From contig WGER01000082.1 of NCBI GenBank assembly GCA_015492645.1, positions 61,155-125,154 on the forward strand: 64,000 nt of DNA, given 5' to 3'. A model generated the notes under the pieces. The model was not told the origin of the DNA. It was given only the letters and a program-made list of their open reading frames with translations, and did no database searches. This document shows, in pieces, positions 21,477 through 29,968 of the stretch. Numbering within the stretch: position 1 is the stretch's first letter; each line of letters begins with the position of its first letter. The position numbers and the translations under genes were made by a program. The DNA comes from Nitrospirota bacterium (GTDB lineage Bacteria; Nitrospirota; Thermodesulfovibrionia; Thermodesulfovibrionales; JdFR-85).

Positions 21477-21723
21477 TATCCTTGACTTCTTCAGGGGTTT
21501 TTTCAGTTCAGGCACCTCAGTTGTCGAGGAAGAGTTGAAGGAGATGGAGAACGCCTTTGCGGTGATCCTGCTTGGTGCACTGGTTGGCATACCCTCTCCC
21601 CCTTCCTACATCTCTGTAAAACTGCTCCCACACATGGAGAGGGAGATCCTCATCATGTTCTCAAGGAGTGTCCCATCTGAAGACATTCTTGCCCACTGGT
21701 TCAGCACCCTTGAGTTTGGATGA
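21460..21723 (+). CDS. Small conserved-looking protein in cstA/ArsA module
   Basis: 87 aa ORF, overlaps cstA 3' end and next ORF start (ATGA-type coupling). Confidence 0.75.
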   Translation: MGWLNNILDFFRGFFSSGTSVVEEELKEMENAFAVILLGALVGIPSPPSYISVKLLPHMEREILIMFSRSVPSEDILAHWFSTLEFG

Positions 21724-22664
21724 CAGAGGTCTTCTTCTTCATCGGTAAGGGAGGCGTTGGAAAGACCACTCTATCCTCTGCCCTCTCCTTTTACCTCGCC
21801 GAGCAGGGCAACCCGACCCTCCTTGTCTCACTTGACCCTGCCCACAACCTCTTTGACTTTTTCGATCTGGAGCCGGTTAAAGGACCCTTCAGAATAAAGG
21901 AGGACCTCTGGATCCTTGAGATAGATGAAGAGGAACAGATAAGAGATGCCTTGAAAGAGGTGACAGAGAGGATGAAACAGACATACAGGCATCTGCAGAT
22001 CCTGAACCTGGAGGGGATGTTTGATGTGCTGAAGTACTCACCAGGGATGCTGGAGCATGCCCTGCTCGTCGCCCTTGATGAGACACTCAGGCAATGGAAA
22101 GGGCGGGTTAGATACTTTGTGGTTGATACACCTCCCACAGGCCTTGCCATGAGACTGTTTGGACTCCCACGGGTCAGTATGCTCTGGCTAAAGAAACTGA
22201 GGGAACTGAGGAGAAAGATACTGAAAAGGAGGGATGAGATAACCTCTGTAAGGGGGAAGTCATATCTGGGCGAGGATGTAAGCACTGAAGAGGATGAAGA
22301 CCCTGTAATGCTGGAACTCCTGAGCCAGTATGAGGTGGCAGAAGAAATGGATTCCCTGCTTAGGGACAGGAACCGCTCTCGTAAGAGCCTCGTGGTAAAT
22401 CATGAGGAACTCTCGATGAGGGAGGCGATAATGATTGCTGAGGAGTTCAGGACCTTAGGGCTCGGCATAGACCTTGTAGTGTACAACAAGGCCGCTGCAG
22501 GGGTTCCAAGACAGGACATCCATACAAGACTCAGGGACCTCACAGAAGAGGCAGAACACCTTGAACTGCCCCATTTCGGTAATATGGAATCACTGAGGGC
22601 CCGCCTCTCACAGGTGGGAGGGACCCTCGCAGAGAAACTCCTCAGAGATGGCATTCAGCACTGA
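21720..22664 (+). CDS. ArsA/GET3-family ATPase
   Basis: FFFIGKGGVGKTTLSSALSFYLAEQGNPTLLVSLDPAHNLFDFF (deviant Walker A), VVDTPPTGLAMRLF. Confidence 0.92.
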   Translation: MTEVFFFIGKGGVGKTTLSSALSFYLAEQGNPTLLVSLDPAHNLFDFFDLEPVKGPFRIKEDLWILEIDEEEQIRDALKEVTERMKQTYRHLQILNLEGMFDVLKYSPGMLEHALLVALDETLRQWKGRVRYFVVDTPPTGLAMRLFGLPRVSMLWLKKLRELRRKILKRRDEITSVRGKSYLGEDVSTEEDEDPVMLELLSQYEVAEEMDSLLRDRNRSRKSLVVNHEELSMREAIMIAEEFRTLGLGIDLVVYNKAAAGVPRQDIHTRLRDLTEEAEHLELPHFGNMESLRARLSQVGGTLAEKLLRDGIQH

Positions 22665-23283
22665 GTGGTTCATACTCCTTTTCGTCATCAGTCTGATCCT
22701 CGTATGGGGCTATCACTGGGGAGTCAAGACGAACAGGGCCCTTATGAGTGAGGTAGCCGCTGTCCTTGAAGAGGCGCTGACCCCGGAGTGTAAGGAGTAC
22801 ACACTGCTGGGAGGGGTGATCGGATTTCGGGCGAGATACGAGACAGAAAAGGCAGGCACAGTAAGGGCACTATTCACCACCCTGCCAAGACAGAGCCTCC
22901 TTTATCTGCCGGTGAGCCTTATGATGGGGCAGACAGACCGTCTTGAAGTCCTCTTCACGCCTTCAGGCAGGCCCAGAGGTCTTGTCCTGATGAGCACCAC
23001 ACTGCCAGGGCGTCAGAAGGCGAGACTCCTTCAGGGCAGGTGGTCTGAACCGAAAAAAATCACCATTAACGGAAGGGCATTCCTCTACTCCTCACATACA
23101 GACACTCCGGGTTCAGAAATCATCTCTCTCCTGTCCGGTCTCCGGTCAGTCAGGGATATTGAGTGTCTAACAGTCTCACCAGAAGAGGTATTTATAAGAC
23201 TCAGGACATCAAGAAAGAGACTCAATGACCTGAAGACATTACTGCAGGGGATGATTGTACACCTCCGAAGTGCAAGTTTTTAA
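22648..23283 (+). CDS. Hypothetical single-TM protein coupled to ArsA-like gene
   Basis: N-terminal hydrophobic segment WFILLFVISLILVWGYHWGV; overlaps previous ORF. Confidence 0.6.
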   Translation: MAFSTEWFILLFVISLILVWGYHWGVKTNRALMSEVAAVLEEALTPECKEYTLLGGVIGFRARYETEKAGTVRALFTTLPRQSLLYLPVSLMMGQTDRLEVLFTPSGRPRGLVLMSTTLPGRQKARLLQGRWSEPKKITINGRAFLYSSHTDTPGSEIISLLSGLRSVRDIECLTVSPEEVFIRLRTSRKRLNDLKTLLQGMIVHLRSASF

Positions 23284-23286
23284 CGA

Positions 23287-23697
23287 TCAGGTTACAGCCT
23301 TTTCAATCTGTTCTAAGAAGACCTTCACATCTTCCATCTTTGCCAGGATGGCATTGCATATGAAATCCTTCTGGACATTTTCATAATCGTGTGCAAGGAA
23401 GTTTCTGAAGCCTGCAATGCCTGCAAAATCATAGGCAAACTCGGGCTCAAGTATCCCGTTTTCACCAAGGATATCGATAGCATCGTGGTATGACTGGGGA
23501 GGCCTCAGGCCCTTATATCGTATAACCATCTCTGCCAGAGATATACAACTGTCTGCTACCAGGTATAGGTAATGAAGAATCGAACCTCTGTAGATAGGGT
23601 CAGTGTCAAACTTTTCAAGACAATCATTCTTTATTCTATCTATGATATTCAGGTATTGTCTGATCCTGGAAGCCTTATACAGTAGTCTCTCTCTCAT
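23287..23697 (-). CDS. HepT-like toxin (DUF86)
   Basis: RNFLAHDYENV = RX4-6H motif; overlaps upstream nucleotidyltransferase. Confidence 0.9.
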   Translation of the reverse strand: MRERLLYKASRIRQYLNIIDRIKNDCLEKFDTDPIYRGSILHYLYLVADSCISLAEMVIRYKGLRPPQSYHDAIDILGENGILEPEFAYDFAGIAGFRNFLAHDYENVQKDFICNAILAKMEDVKVFLEQIEKAVT

Positions 23698-24068
23698 AGC
23701 CCTACCAGGGCCCTTCGTTGTGTCTTGAAGTCAATTGCTCTATGCAGTGTCAATGCCTCGTATTCTATTCTTCTTGAAGGATCTTTATCGTAAAGGAGTA
23801 CCCCCTTTGTAATAATTTCTTCGAGAAGTATCAGGTTTTTTGTGTTGTTCAGGACTACAAGGTCAATATCGCTTCTTTTGAGTGCACGGGCAAGTGCGGT
23901 GTGGAGTCTTATGTAAGTTTCGTGGGAGTAGGGGTCCATATAAACGGCAATATCAATGTCACTGATGGGCCCTTCAGACCCCCCTGCCATTGAGCCAAAG
24001 ATATAACCAAAGATAACCTCAGGGAATTCTCTAAAAACCCTTGGTATTTCGTTCCTGATTTCTTTCAT
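23694..24068 (-). CDS. MntA-like minimal nucleotidyltransferase antitoxin
   Basis: IFGSMAGGSEGPISDIDIAVY = GSX10DXD motif. Confidence 0.9.
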   Translation of the reverse strand: MKEIRNEIPRVFREFPEVIFGYIFGSMAGGSEGPISDIDIAVYMDPYSHETYIRLHTALARALKRSDIDLVVLNNTKNLILLEEIITKGVLLYDKDPSRRIEYEALTLHRAIDFKTQRRALVGL

Positions 24069-24076
24069 TGATGCCT

Positions 24077-24082
24077 ATTTTA
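24077..24082 (-). promoter_or_regulatory. Extended -10 TGaTAAAAT, 8 nt before MntA-like ATG
   Basis: tttaTGaTAAAATaggcatcaATG. Confidence 0.55.
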
Positions 24083-24128
24083 TCATAAACATGGCAAATA
24101 TAAGACAACCTAACTCTGATGAAGGGAT

Positions 24129-24599
24129 TCAGGACCTGAGGGTGGCCTTAAGTCTCTGGGGTATTAAAAGCAGGTCAAGCCCGTCGAGGGGACTCTTGAC
24201 CACGATGTCTGCTGACATCATTGCCTCTACTGAACACCCCTCCTTCAGGATGACCGCCACTCCAATCTTCGCAACTCGGAGCATCCTTCTGTCGTTGTTG
24301 CCATTGCCCATTGCAAAGACTTTCTCCTTACCGAGTGCCTCCACATATCTTTCCTTCTGAAGGTCGTGGTCAGTGCCAGTGAGGATCTGTACCCTGCAGG
24401 GTATACCCTGGAGTTGAGACCTCGCTGTACCAAAGGTGTCCGCCGTGAGGATATGTATCTCAACACGCCCTGAAAGACTCTGGAGCCTTTCTCTCACACC
24501 CTCAAGAAGGACACCATCTTCCGACAGTGTTCCGGTAAAGTCAGAGACGAGGTGTTCTATTTCAACCAGACCAAAACCGGGTATCTCGACACTTATCAT
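24129..24599 (-). CDS. HAD-family hydrolase (soluble P-type-ATPase-like)
   Basis: VSDFTGTLSEDG; AMGNGNNDRRMLRVAKIGVAV. Confidence 0.88.
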   Translation of the reverse strand: MISVEIPGFGLVEIEHLVSDFTGTLSEDGVLLEGVRERLQSLSGRVEIHILTADTFGTARSQLQGIPCRVQILTGTDHDLQKERYVEALGKEKVFAMGNGNNDRRMLRVAKIGVAVILKEGCSVEAMMSADIVVKSPLDGLDLLLIPQRLKATLRS

Positions 24600-25249
24600 C
24601 TGAGAACCCCATCATATGGAACCAGGTTGAGCCTCCTGACAACTGGCCAGAGTGCATCTAAGGACCCAGGCTGGCCTGAGCCGTTGTGGTGGAGTTCTAT
24701 CAGGTTCAGACATCCGTAGTCCTGCTCTATCCTGAAGATATTCTCCAGAGGTATGTCCAGAAGGTGACAGAGGAGTACCCTGTTTACACCCCCATGAGAG
24801 ACCACTACAATATCCCCCTGCGTGACCTCCTCCAGTATCTCCTCTACGGCCCTCTTGACCCTGTCTCTCACATCAAGGGTACTCTCACCCTCTGGTGGCT
24901 TATACCTCAAAGGGTTGTTTCTCCACTTCTCAAACTCACGGGGATACCTCTGTTCGATCTCTTCAAGGCTCATCCCCTCCCACAGCCCAAAGTTCCTCTC
25001 TCTCAGGAGCGTCTTTTTCACCACCGGAACCCCGAGGGCCTCTGATATTATCTCTGCTGTCTCAGCGGCCCTCTTCAGGTCTGAAGAGTACACTGCCGGT
25101 CCGTTTACCCCCTCCCTTTTAAGGTAATCGGCAAGTGCCTCAATCTGACCCCTGCCCTTCTCGGATAGTGGAACATCGGTATGACCCTTGTATCTGAGTT
25201 CGTCACCGCCTACCGTATGTCCATGCCTCAGAAGGTAGAGCCTCCTCAT
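24596..25249 (-). CDS. Histidine phosphatase family protein (CobC/PGAM-like)
   Basis: LYLLRHGHTVGGDELRYKGHTDVPLSEKG; VVSHGGVNRVLL. Confidence 0.92.
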   Translation of the reverse strand: MRRLYLLRHGHTVGGDELRYKGHTDVPLSEKGRGQIEALADYLKREGVNGPAVYSSDLKRAAETAEIISEALGVPVVKKTLLRERNFGLWEGMSLEEIEQRYPREFEKWRNNPLRYKPPEGESTLDVRDRVKRAVEEILEEVTQGDIVVVSHGGVNRVLLCHLLDIPLENIFRIEQDYGCLNLIELHHNGSGQPGSLDALWPVVRRLNLVPYDGVLR

Positions 25250-25842
25250 TTTATCCTTCTGGACAGTAGCCTGAATTCCTCTGTCCCGGCCCTTTTAAGG
25301 ACCTGAAAGAGGACCGTTTCAGTACAGGTCACCACAGCACCAGCGGTCTGCATAATGTTCAATCCCACTTCCTTGTCCTCCAATTTCCTTGAGGTTACAG
25401 CATCCCTCACCACATGTACGTTATACCCCTCTTCAAGCAGATCGAGGCAGGTCTGTAGCACGCAGACATGAGTCTCCATGCCTGTAAGGATAACCTTCCT
25501 TTTTTGTAGCTCATTAAGTGCCCTTCTGAAGGTATCCTCATCCCAACAACTGAATGTAATTTTCTCCACGGGCCTCACATCCCTCAGTGATTCCCTCAGT
25601 TCCCCCACAGTGGGACCGAGCCCCTTTGGATATTGTTCTGTAAGGATTACAGGTATTTGATAGAGTCTTGCCATCTCAACGAGGTGGCCTACAGAGCGGA
25701 CCACCTTCTCCCTCTCCTCCATAACACTGGCGAGTCTCTCCTGGATATCAACAATAACCAGGACGGTCTCGGTCGGCTGGATTTTAAATCTACCAACCGC
25801 CTTCAAGGAGATCGAGTACCTCCTCAACCTTTCTAAGGACAA
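25246..25842 (-). CDS. Isochorismatase-family hydrolase
   Basis: TVLVIVDIQERL; LTGMETHVCVLQTCLDLL; true start probably downstream of track start. Confidence 0.88.
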   Translation of the reverse strand: MSLERLRRYSISLKAVGRFKIQPTETVLVIVDIQERLASVMEEREKVVRSVGHLVEMARLYQIPVILTEQYPKGLGPTVGELRESLRDVRPVEKITFSCWDEDTFRRALNELQKRKVILTGMETHVCVLQTCLDLLEEGYNVHVVRDAVTSRKLEDKEVGLNIMQTAGAVVTCTETVLFQVLKRAGTEEFRLLSRRIK

Positions 25843-26506
25843 TCTCTATCACCCTCTCACCCTTCTCAGCAGAGGCCTTCGCCGGATTGCCCCATACACC
25901 ACCGGGCCAGTATCTGAGTTTCTCCCTCACCACAAGGGGTTTTGGGAAGGAGGGATATTCCTCCTCCGATGAGCCCTTCACCAGCATCGGTCTCAGGGCG
26001 AGCACCAGAGAGGTCTCTATCTCCCCTGCGTGGGAGTCGTTTTCTGTCTCTGCAATCTCGGCCAGTTCCCTTGAAAGCATCTCATAGGGACTCACCACGG
26101 CCACCCTTATATCCTCAAACTCCTCCACCAATTCCTCCGCCACCTCCTTCAGACAACTGATGTGAAGTCCTCCACCATGGCCGCTCAGGAGGAGAAAGCA
26201 CCTGAGCCCCTTTCTGTAGGCTTCCCTTAGTATGTCCCTCGTGAACCTACGGAGTGTTTCCGGGGAGAGGGTGATGGTGCCGGGGTGCTGACGGGTTGAG
26301 GTGCAGACCCCATAGTGGAGGGGAGGAGCCACAAACACATCCCTCTTTAACCTCCTCAGGATCTCCACCGGGATTAGGGTATCGGTGCTCAGTGGCAGGT
26401 GTCTTCCGTGCTCCTCAACAGTGCCAAAGGGCAGAATCATCGTCCTTGTCCTGGTGAGGGCCTCCTTAAACTCCTCCATGGTAATCTCTTCCAGAAAAAT
26501 CGCCAT
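25790..26506 (-). CDS. Creatininase family protein
   Basis: ILPFGTVEEHGRHLPLSTDT; LLSGHGGG; DSHAGEIETSLVL. Confidence 0.9.
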   Translation of the reverse strand: MAIFLEEITMEEFKEALTRTRTMILPFGTVEEHGRHLPLSTDTLIPVEILRRLKRDVFVAPPLHYGVCTSTRQHPGTITLSPETLRRFTRDILREAYRKGLRCFLLLSGHGGGLHISCLKEVAEELVEEFEDIRVAVVSPYEMLSRELAEIAETENDSHAGEIETSLVLALRPMLVKGSSEEEYPSFPKPLVVREKLRYWPGGVWGNPAKASAEKGERVIEIVLRKVEEVLDLLEGGW

Positions 26507-26514
26507 AGGTGTTT

Positions 26515-26520
26515 ATTATA
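26515..26520 (-). promoter_or_regulatory. Extended -10 TGaTATAAT, 8 nt before creatininase ATG
   Basis: gaatcTGaTATAATaaacacctATG. Confidence 0.6.
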
Positions 26521-26530
26521 TCAGATTCCC

Positions 26531-27262
26531 TCAGTATATCTCTCCATTGAGGAACCTCCTTCCAGCCTCAGAGACGGGTCTGGTGAGGAACACCTCTGTG
26601 GGCTGATGTTCAAGTATCCTGCCCCTGTAGAGGAAGTAGACCTCTTCGGAAAGTCTCTTTGCCTGAAAGAGGTTATGCGTTACGATCACAACAATACCCT
26701 CTCTTTTGCTTATATATCCCCTTATCGTCTCCTCAATGATCTCTGTGTTTTCAGGGTCAAGACTGACAGTGGGTTCGTCGAGGAAGAGGACCTCCGGTCC
26801 TGCAACCAGTGCCCTTGCAAGTGCAAGCCTCTGTGCCTCACCGGCAGACAGCCTCCTTGCCTGCAGGTGCATCCTGTCGGCCAGACCTACCAGATGGAGG
26901 ACCTCTTCCACCCTCTGTCGGGCGCCTGGGCCTCTAAATCCCCTCAACCTCAAGGGATAGGCCACATTCTCATAGACCGTCTCATTGAAGATGGCAGACC
27001 TTGTGGGGACAAGGATGACCCTCCTTTTGATGTCCATGTTGTGATAGGGATTCCTCAGGTCCTTTCCTCCAACTGTATAAATAATCTCACCACTGTCAGG
27101 TCTCTCATTCAAGGAGAGAATCCTCAGGAGTGTCGATTTTCCACTACCATTCGGCCCCACCAACGCGTAAATCCTGCCTCTCTGGAGATTGAGGCTTACA
27201 CGGAGTGAGAAGGCCCTGTTGTAACTCTTGCATACATCTACCGCCTCAATCTGCTGTATCAT
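26531..27262 (-). CDS. tupC: Tungstate ABC transporter ATP-binding protein
   Basis: Walker A GPNGSGKST, signature LSAGEAQRLALARAL, operon with TupB/TupA-like genes. Confidence 0.85.
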   Translation of the reverse strand: MIQQIEAVDVCKSYNRAFSLRVSLNLQRGRIYALVGPNGSGKSTLLRILSLNERPDSGEIIYTVGGKDLRNPYHNMDIKRRVILVPTRSAIFNETVYENVAYPLRLRGFRGPGARQRVEEVLHLVGLADRMHLQARRLSAGEAQRLALARALVAGPEVLFLDEPTVSLDPENTEIIEETIRGYISKREGIVVIVTHNLFQAKRLSEEVYFLYRGRILEHQPTEVFLTRPVSEAGRRFLNGEIY

Positions 27263-27960
27263 CGGATCTCTGCCTTCTGTTGCAGGAGATACATACAGAT
27301 GTTGACCATCAATGCAAGTGCGAGCAGTATAATGCCCAGGGCTATGGCAAGTATAAAGTCTCCCCTGTCAGCCTCAAGGGCTATTGCCGTGGTCATCACC
27401 CTCGTATATCCCGCAATATTGCCTCCCACTATGAGTACAGCACCCACCTCTGCCACTATCCTGCCCAGGCCTGCGACTACCGCACCCACAATCGCATATC
27501 TCGCCTCTTTCAGTTGCCTCATGGTTGCCTGAAACTCCGTTGCCCCAAGGCAGTAAGCAGTAAACCTTATATTTGGGTCTGAGGATGCCAATGTGGAGTG
27601 GACAATACCTGCCACTATGGGGGTAGCCAGTATGTACTGGGCGAGTACCATGGCTGTGGGGGTATAGAGTATATTGAGCCATCCCAGGGGACCTGACCTC
27701 GACAGGATGAGATAGAGCCCGAGCCCCACCACCACCGGCGGCAGCCCCATCGAGGTGTTTACCAGAACAACGAGCACTCTTTTCAGGGGGCCTGAGTGCA
27801 TCCGGTAGAGGATGATACCAAGGGTGATACCCGTAATACTTGCAAGCAGAATTGCCGTGCCTGAGACCCTCAGTGAGAGGACCACTATCCTGACCAGTTC
27901 AGGGTCCATAGAAAGGGTCAACTCAACAGCCCTTCTGAGTGAGTCAACAAGGAATCCCAT
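27259..27960 (-). CDS. tupB: Tungstate ABC transporter permease
   Basis: Binding-protein-dependent permease; GLPPVVVGLGLYLILSRSGPLG; EVGAVLIVGGNIAGYTRVMTTAIALE. Confidence 0.88.
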   Translation of the reverse strand: MGFLVDSLRRAVELTLSMDPELVRIVVLSLRVSGTAILLASITGITLGIILYRMHSGPLKRVLVVLVNTSMGLPPVVVGLGLYLILSRSGPLGWLNILYTPTAMVLAQYILATPIVAGIVHSTLASSDPNIRFTAYCLGATEFQATMRQLKEARYAIVGAVVAGLGRIVAEVGAVLIVGGNIAGYTRVMTTAIALEADRGDFILAIALGIILLALALMVNICMYLLQQKAEIR

Positions 27961-28015
27961 CGTGTCTCTCCCGGGTCCGTGAAGATCCCTATTGGATACT
28001 AAAGAAACGATACAG

Positions 28016-28879
28016 TCAATTCTTTATCTGAGGCATGCCACCCTGAGTTGGTTCTGTATTAGCGGGGAAGAACAACTGGTTACCCTTGGAGTCTCTGTAG
28101 GATCCGATCGCCTTCTGGGCCTCCTCCGAGACGAGCCATTCAATAAACCTCATCGCCTCTCTGTACCTCACATGTGGATGCCTGTCCGGATTTACAGCCA
28201 TAACACCATATTCATTTAATAGCACCCTGTCGCCTTCAAGCAATACTGATAGATTCAGATCCTCGTGGTCCATCAGGGCAAGGTATGTCCCCTTATCCGT
28301 AAGTGTGTATCCACCCAACTGGGAGGCGATCCTCAGGGTCTTTGCCATGCCCTGACCGACCTCCATATACCATTTATGTCCTTTTGGGGATAGACCCGCC
28401 ATTTGCCAGATCTTCAGTTCCCTCTTGTGGGTGCCGGAATTGTCACCCCTTGAAATGAACCTCGCCCCTTTCTCAAATATCCTTCTGAATGCCTCTACTA
28501 CGGATGCAACACCCCTCACCCCTGCAGGGTCCTCTGGAGGACCCACCAGGACAAACCAGTTGTACATCACGGTCTGCCTGTTCACGAACCACCCCTCTCT
28601 TAGCATCCTCAACTCGTCTTCCTTAGAATGAACCAACACCACATCAACATCGCCCCTCTTACCAATCTGGAGTGCCGCCCCGGTGCCAACTGCTATTACG
28701 TCCACTCTTATCCCGGTCTTCTTCTGGAACAGGGGCAGGAGGTAGTCAAAGAGGCCCGAATTCTGTGTGCTCGTGGTGGAGGCACACCTTATCCTTTCAG
28801 CCCCCATTGAGGCCCCATGGAAGACACTGATGAGAACGAGAGACAGAAGTAAGACAGCCAGTCTTCTCCGTATGCCCAT
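28016..28879 (-). CDS. tupA: Tungstate ABC transporter substrate-binding protein
   Basis: Signal peptide; STTSTQNSGLFDYLLPLFQKKTGIRVDVIAVGTGAALQIGKRGDVDVVLVH is TupA-like. Confidence 0.9.
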   Translation of the reverse strand: MGIRRRLAVLLLSLVLISVFHGASMGAERIRCASTTSTQNSGLFDYLLPLFQKKTGIRVDVIAVGTGAALQIGKRGDVDVVLVHSKEDELRMLREGWFVNRQTVMYNWFVLVGPPEDPAGVRGVASVVEAFRRIFEKGARFISRGDNSGTHKRELKIWQMAGLSPKGHKWYMEVGQGMAKTLRIASQLGGYTLTDKGTYLALMDHEDLNLSVLLEGDRVLLNEYGVMAVNPDRHPHVRYREAMRFIEWLVSEEAQKAIGSYRDSKGNQLFFPANTEPTQGGMPQIKN

Positions 28880-29024
28880 ATCTCCTCTCAGGGGACAGGA
28901 GTTACGAGATAATTATACCAGTTTCCCCCGAATTGATGTCTTCCCAATTGTCAATCTACTTGGGTGAGTTTGTGGCATGGGCACTGTCAAATGTTAATTT
29001 AAGGCCGTCCAGCCTCTGATCGGT

Positions 29025-29030
29025 TATAAT
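29025..29030 (+). promoter_or_regulatory. -10 box TATAAT, 5 nt before DUF72 ATG
   Basis: gatcggtTATAATtagttATG. Confidence 0.55.
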
Positions 29031-29035
29031 TAGTT

Positions 29036-29746
29036 ATGAAGGAGATAAAGGTGGGATGTTGTGGCTTCCCTGTATCAAGAAAGAAGTACTATGATGAGTT
29101 CAAAACAGTGGAGGTCCAGCAGACCTTTTATGATCCCCCATCAGTTGAGACCTTAAAGAGGTGGCGACAGGAAGCACCTCCTGATTTTGAGTTTACGGTA
29201 AAGGCCTGGCAGGTGATAACCCACCCCCCTGGGAGTCCCACATACAGGAGACTTAAAAGGCCCTTCGGTAATCCAGAAAACTATGGTTCTTTCAGAAACA
29301 CAGAGGAGGTGCTCACGGCATGGGAGGTGACACTTCAGGCTGTCAGGCAACTGCGGGCCAAGGTGGTGCTGTTTCAGACACCAAGGAGTTTCAGGGATAC
29401 AGAGGAGAACATCCGCAATGTGATGGAGTTCTTTAAAGAGGTCTCCAGCCATGGAGTACTCGTTGCCTTTGAACCCAGGGGATGGCAGAGGGATTCCGTT
29501 CTGAAGGTATCAAAAGGACTGCCCGTCATCCATGTGGTAGACCCCTTTCAGGATAGCCCTGTCACTGAAGGCACCTTCTACTTCCGGCTTCACGGTATCG
29601 GGGGTTACAGATACAGGTACACAGGAGACGACCTGCTAAGACTGGCAGAGATTGTTGCTGGATACGAGGGGGGGTATGTATTCTTTAATAACATATCCAT
29701 GTTTGAAGACGCAAAGAGATTCAGGCAGACCCTTCCGCGTGGGTGA
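29036..29746 (+). CDS. DUF72 family protein
   Basis: KVGCCGFPVSRKKYYDEFKTVEVQQTFYDPPS; FEPRGW; FRLHGIGGYRYRY. Confidence 0.9.
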   Translation: MKEIKVGCCGFPVSRKKYYDEFKTVEVQQTFYDPPSVETLKRWRQEAPPDFEFTVKAWQVITHPPGSPTYRRLKRPFGNPENYGSFRNTEEVLTAWEVTLQAVRQLRAKVVLFQTPRSFRDTEENIRNVMEFFKEVSSHGVLVAFEPRGWQRDSVLKVSKGLPVIHVVDPFQDSPVTEGTFYFRLHGIGGYRYRYTGDDLLRLAEIVAGYEGGYVFFNNISMFEDAKRFRQTLPRG

Positions 29747-29968
29747 GTGAACCTCCCCATAACGGAGACTTTGGACTCAATATACCTCGCTTCGTTTTTT
29801 TGAACTCACTCAAGGTTAAACAACAAAAAATGCCCTCTCGGATACTCTGCACGCCAGGTTGTGTGTCCAAGATTTCCGTAAAATTTGTTCAAGATCATTG
29901 TCCTTTACTCCATCCAGATCACAACGGGTCTCGGGATAGGACGGGGTTAATTAACTCTCATCAGGTTT

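Noticed and set aside
26399-27208. 269 aa + strand ORF
   Set aside because: Antisense to creatininase and tupC coding sequence, no domain.
28880-29035. Molybdenum/tungsten cofactor riboswitch upstream of tupA
   Set aside because: Leader after the TATAAT is only about 30 nt; no Moco motif structure could be recognised.
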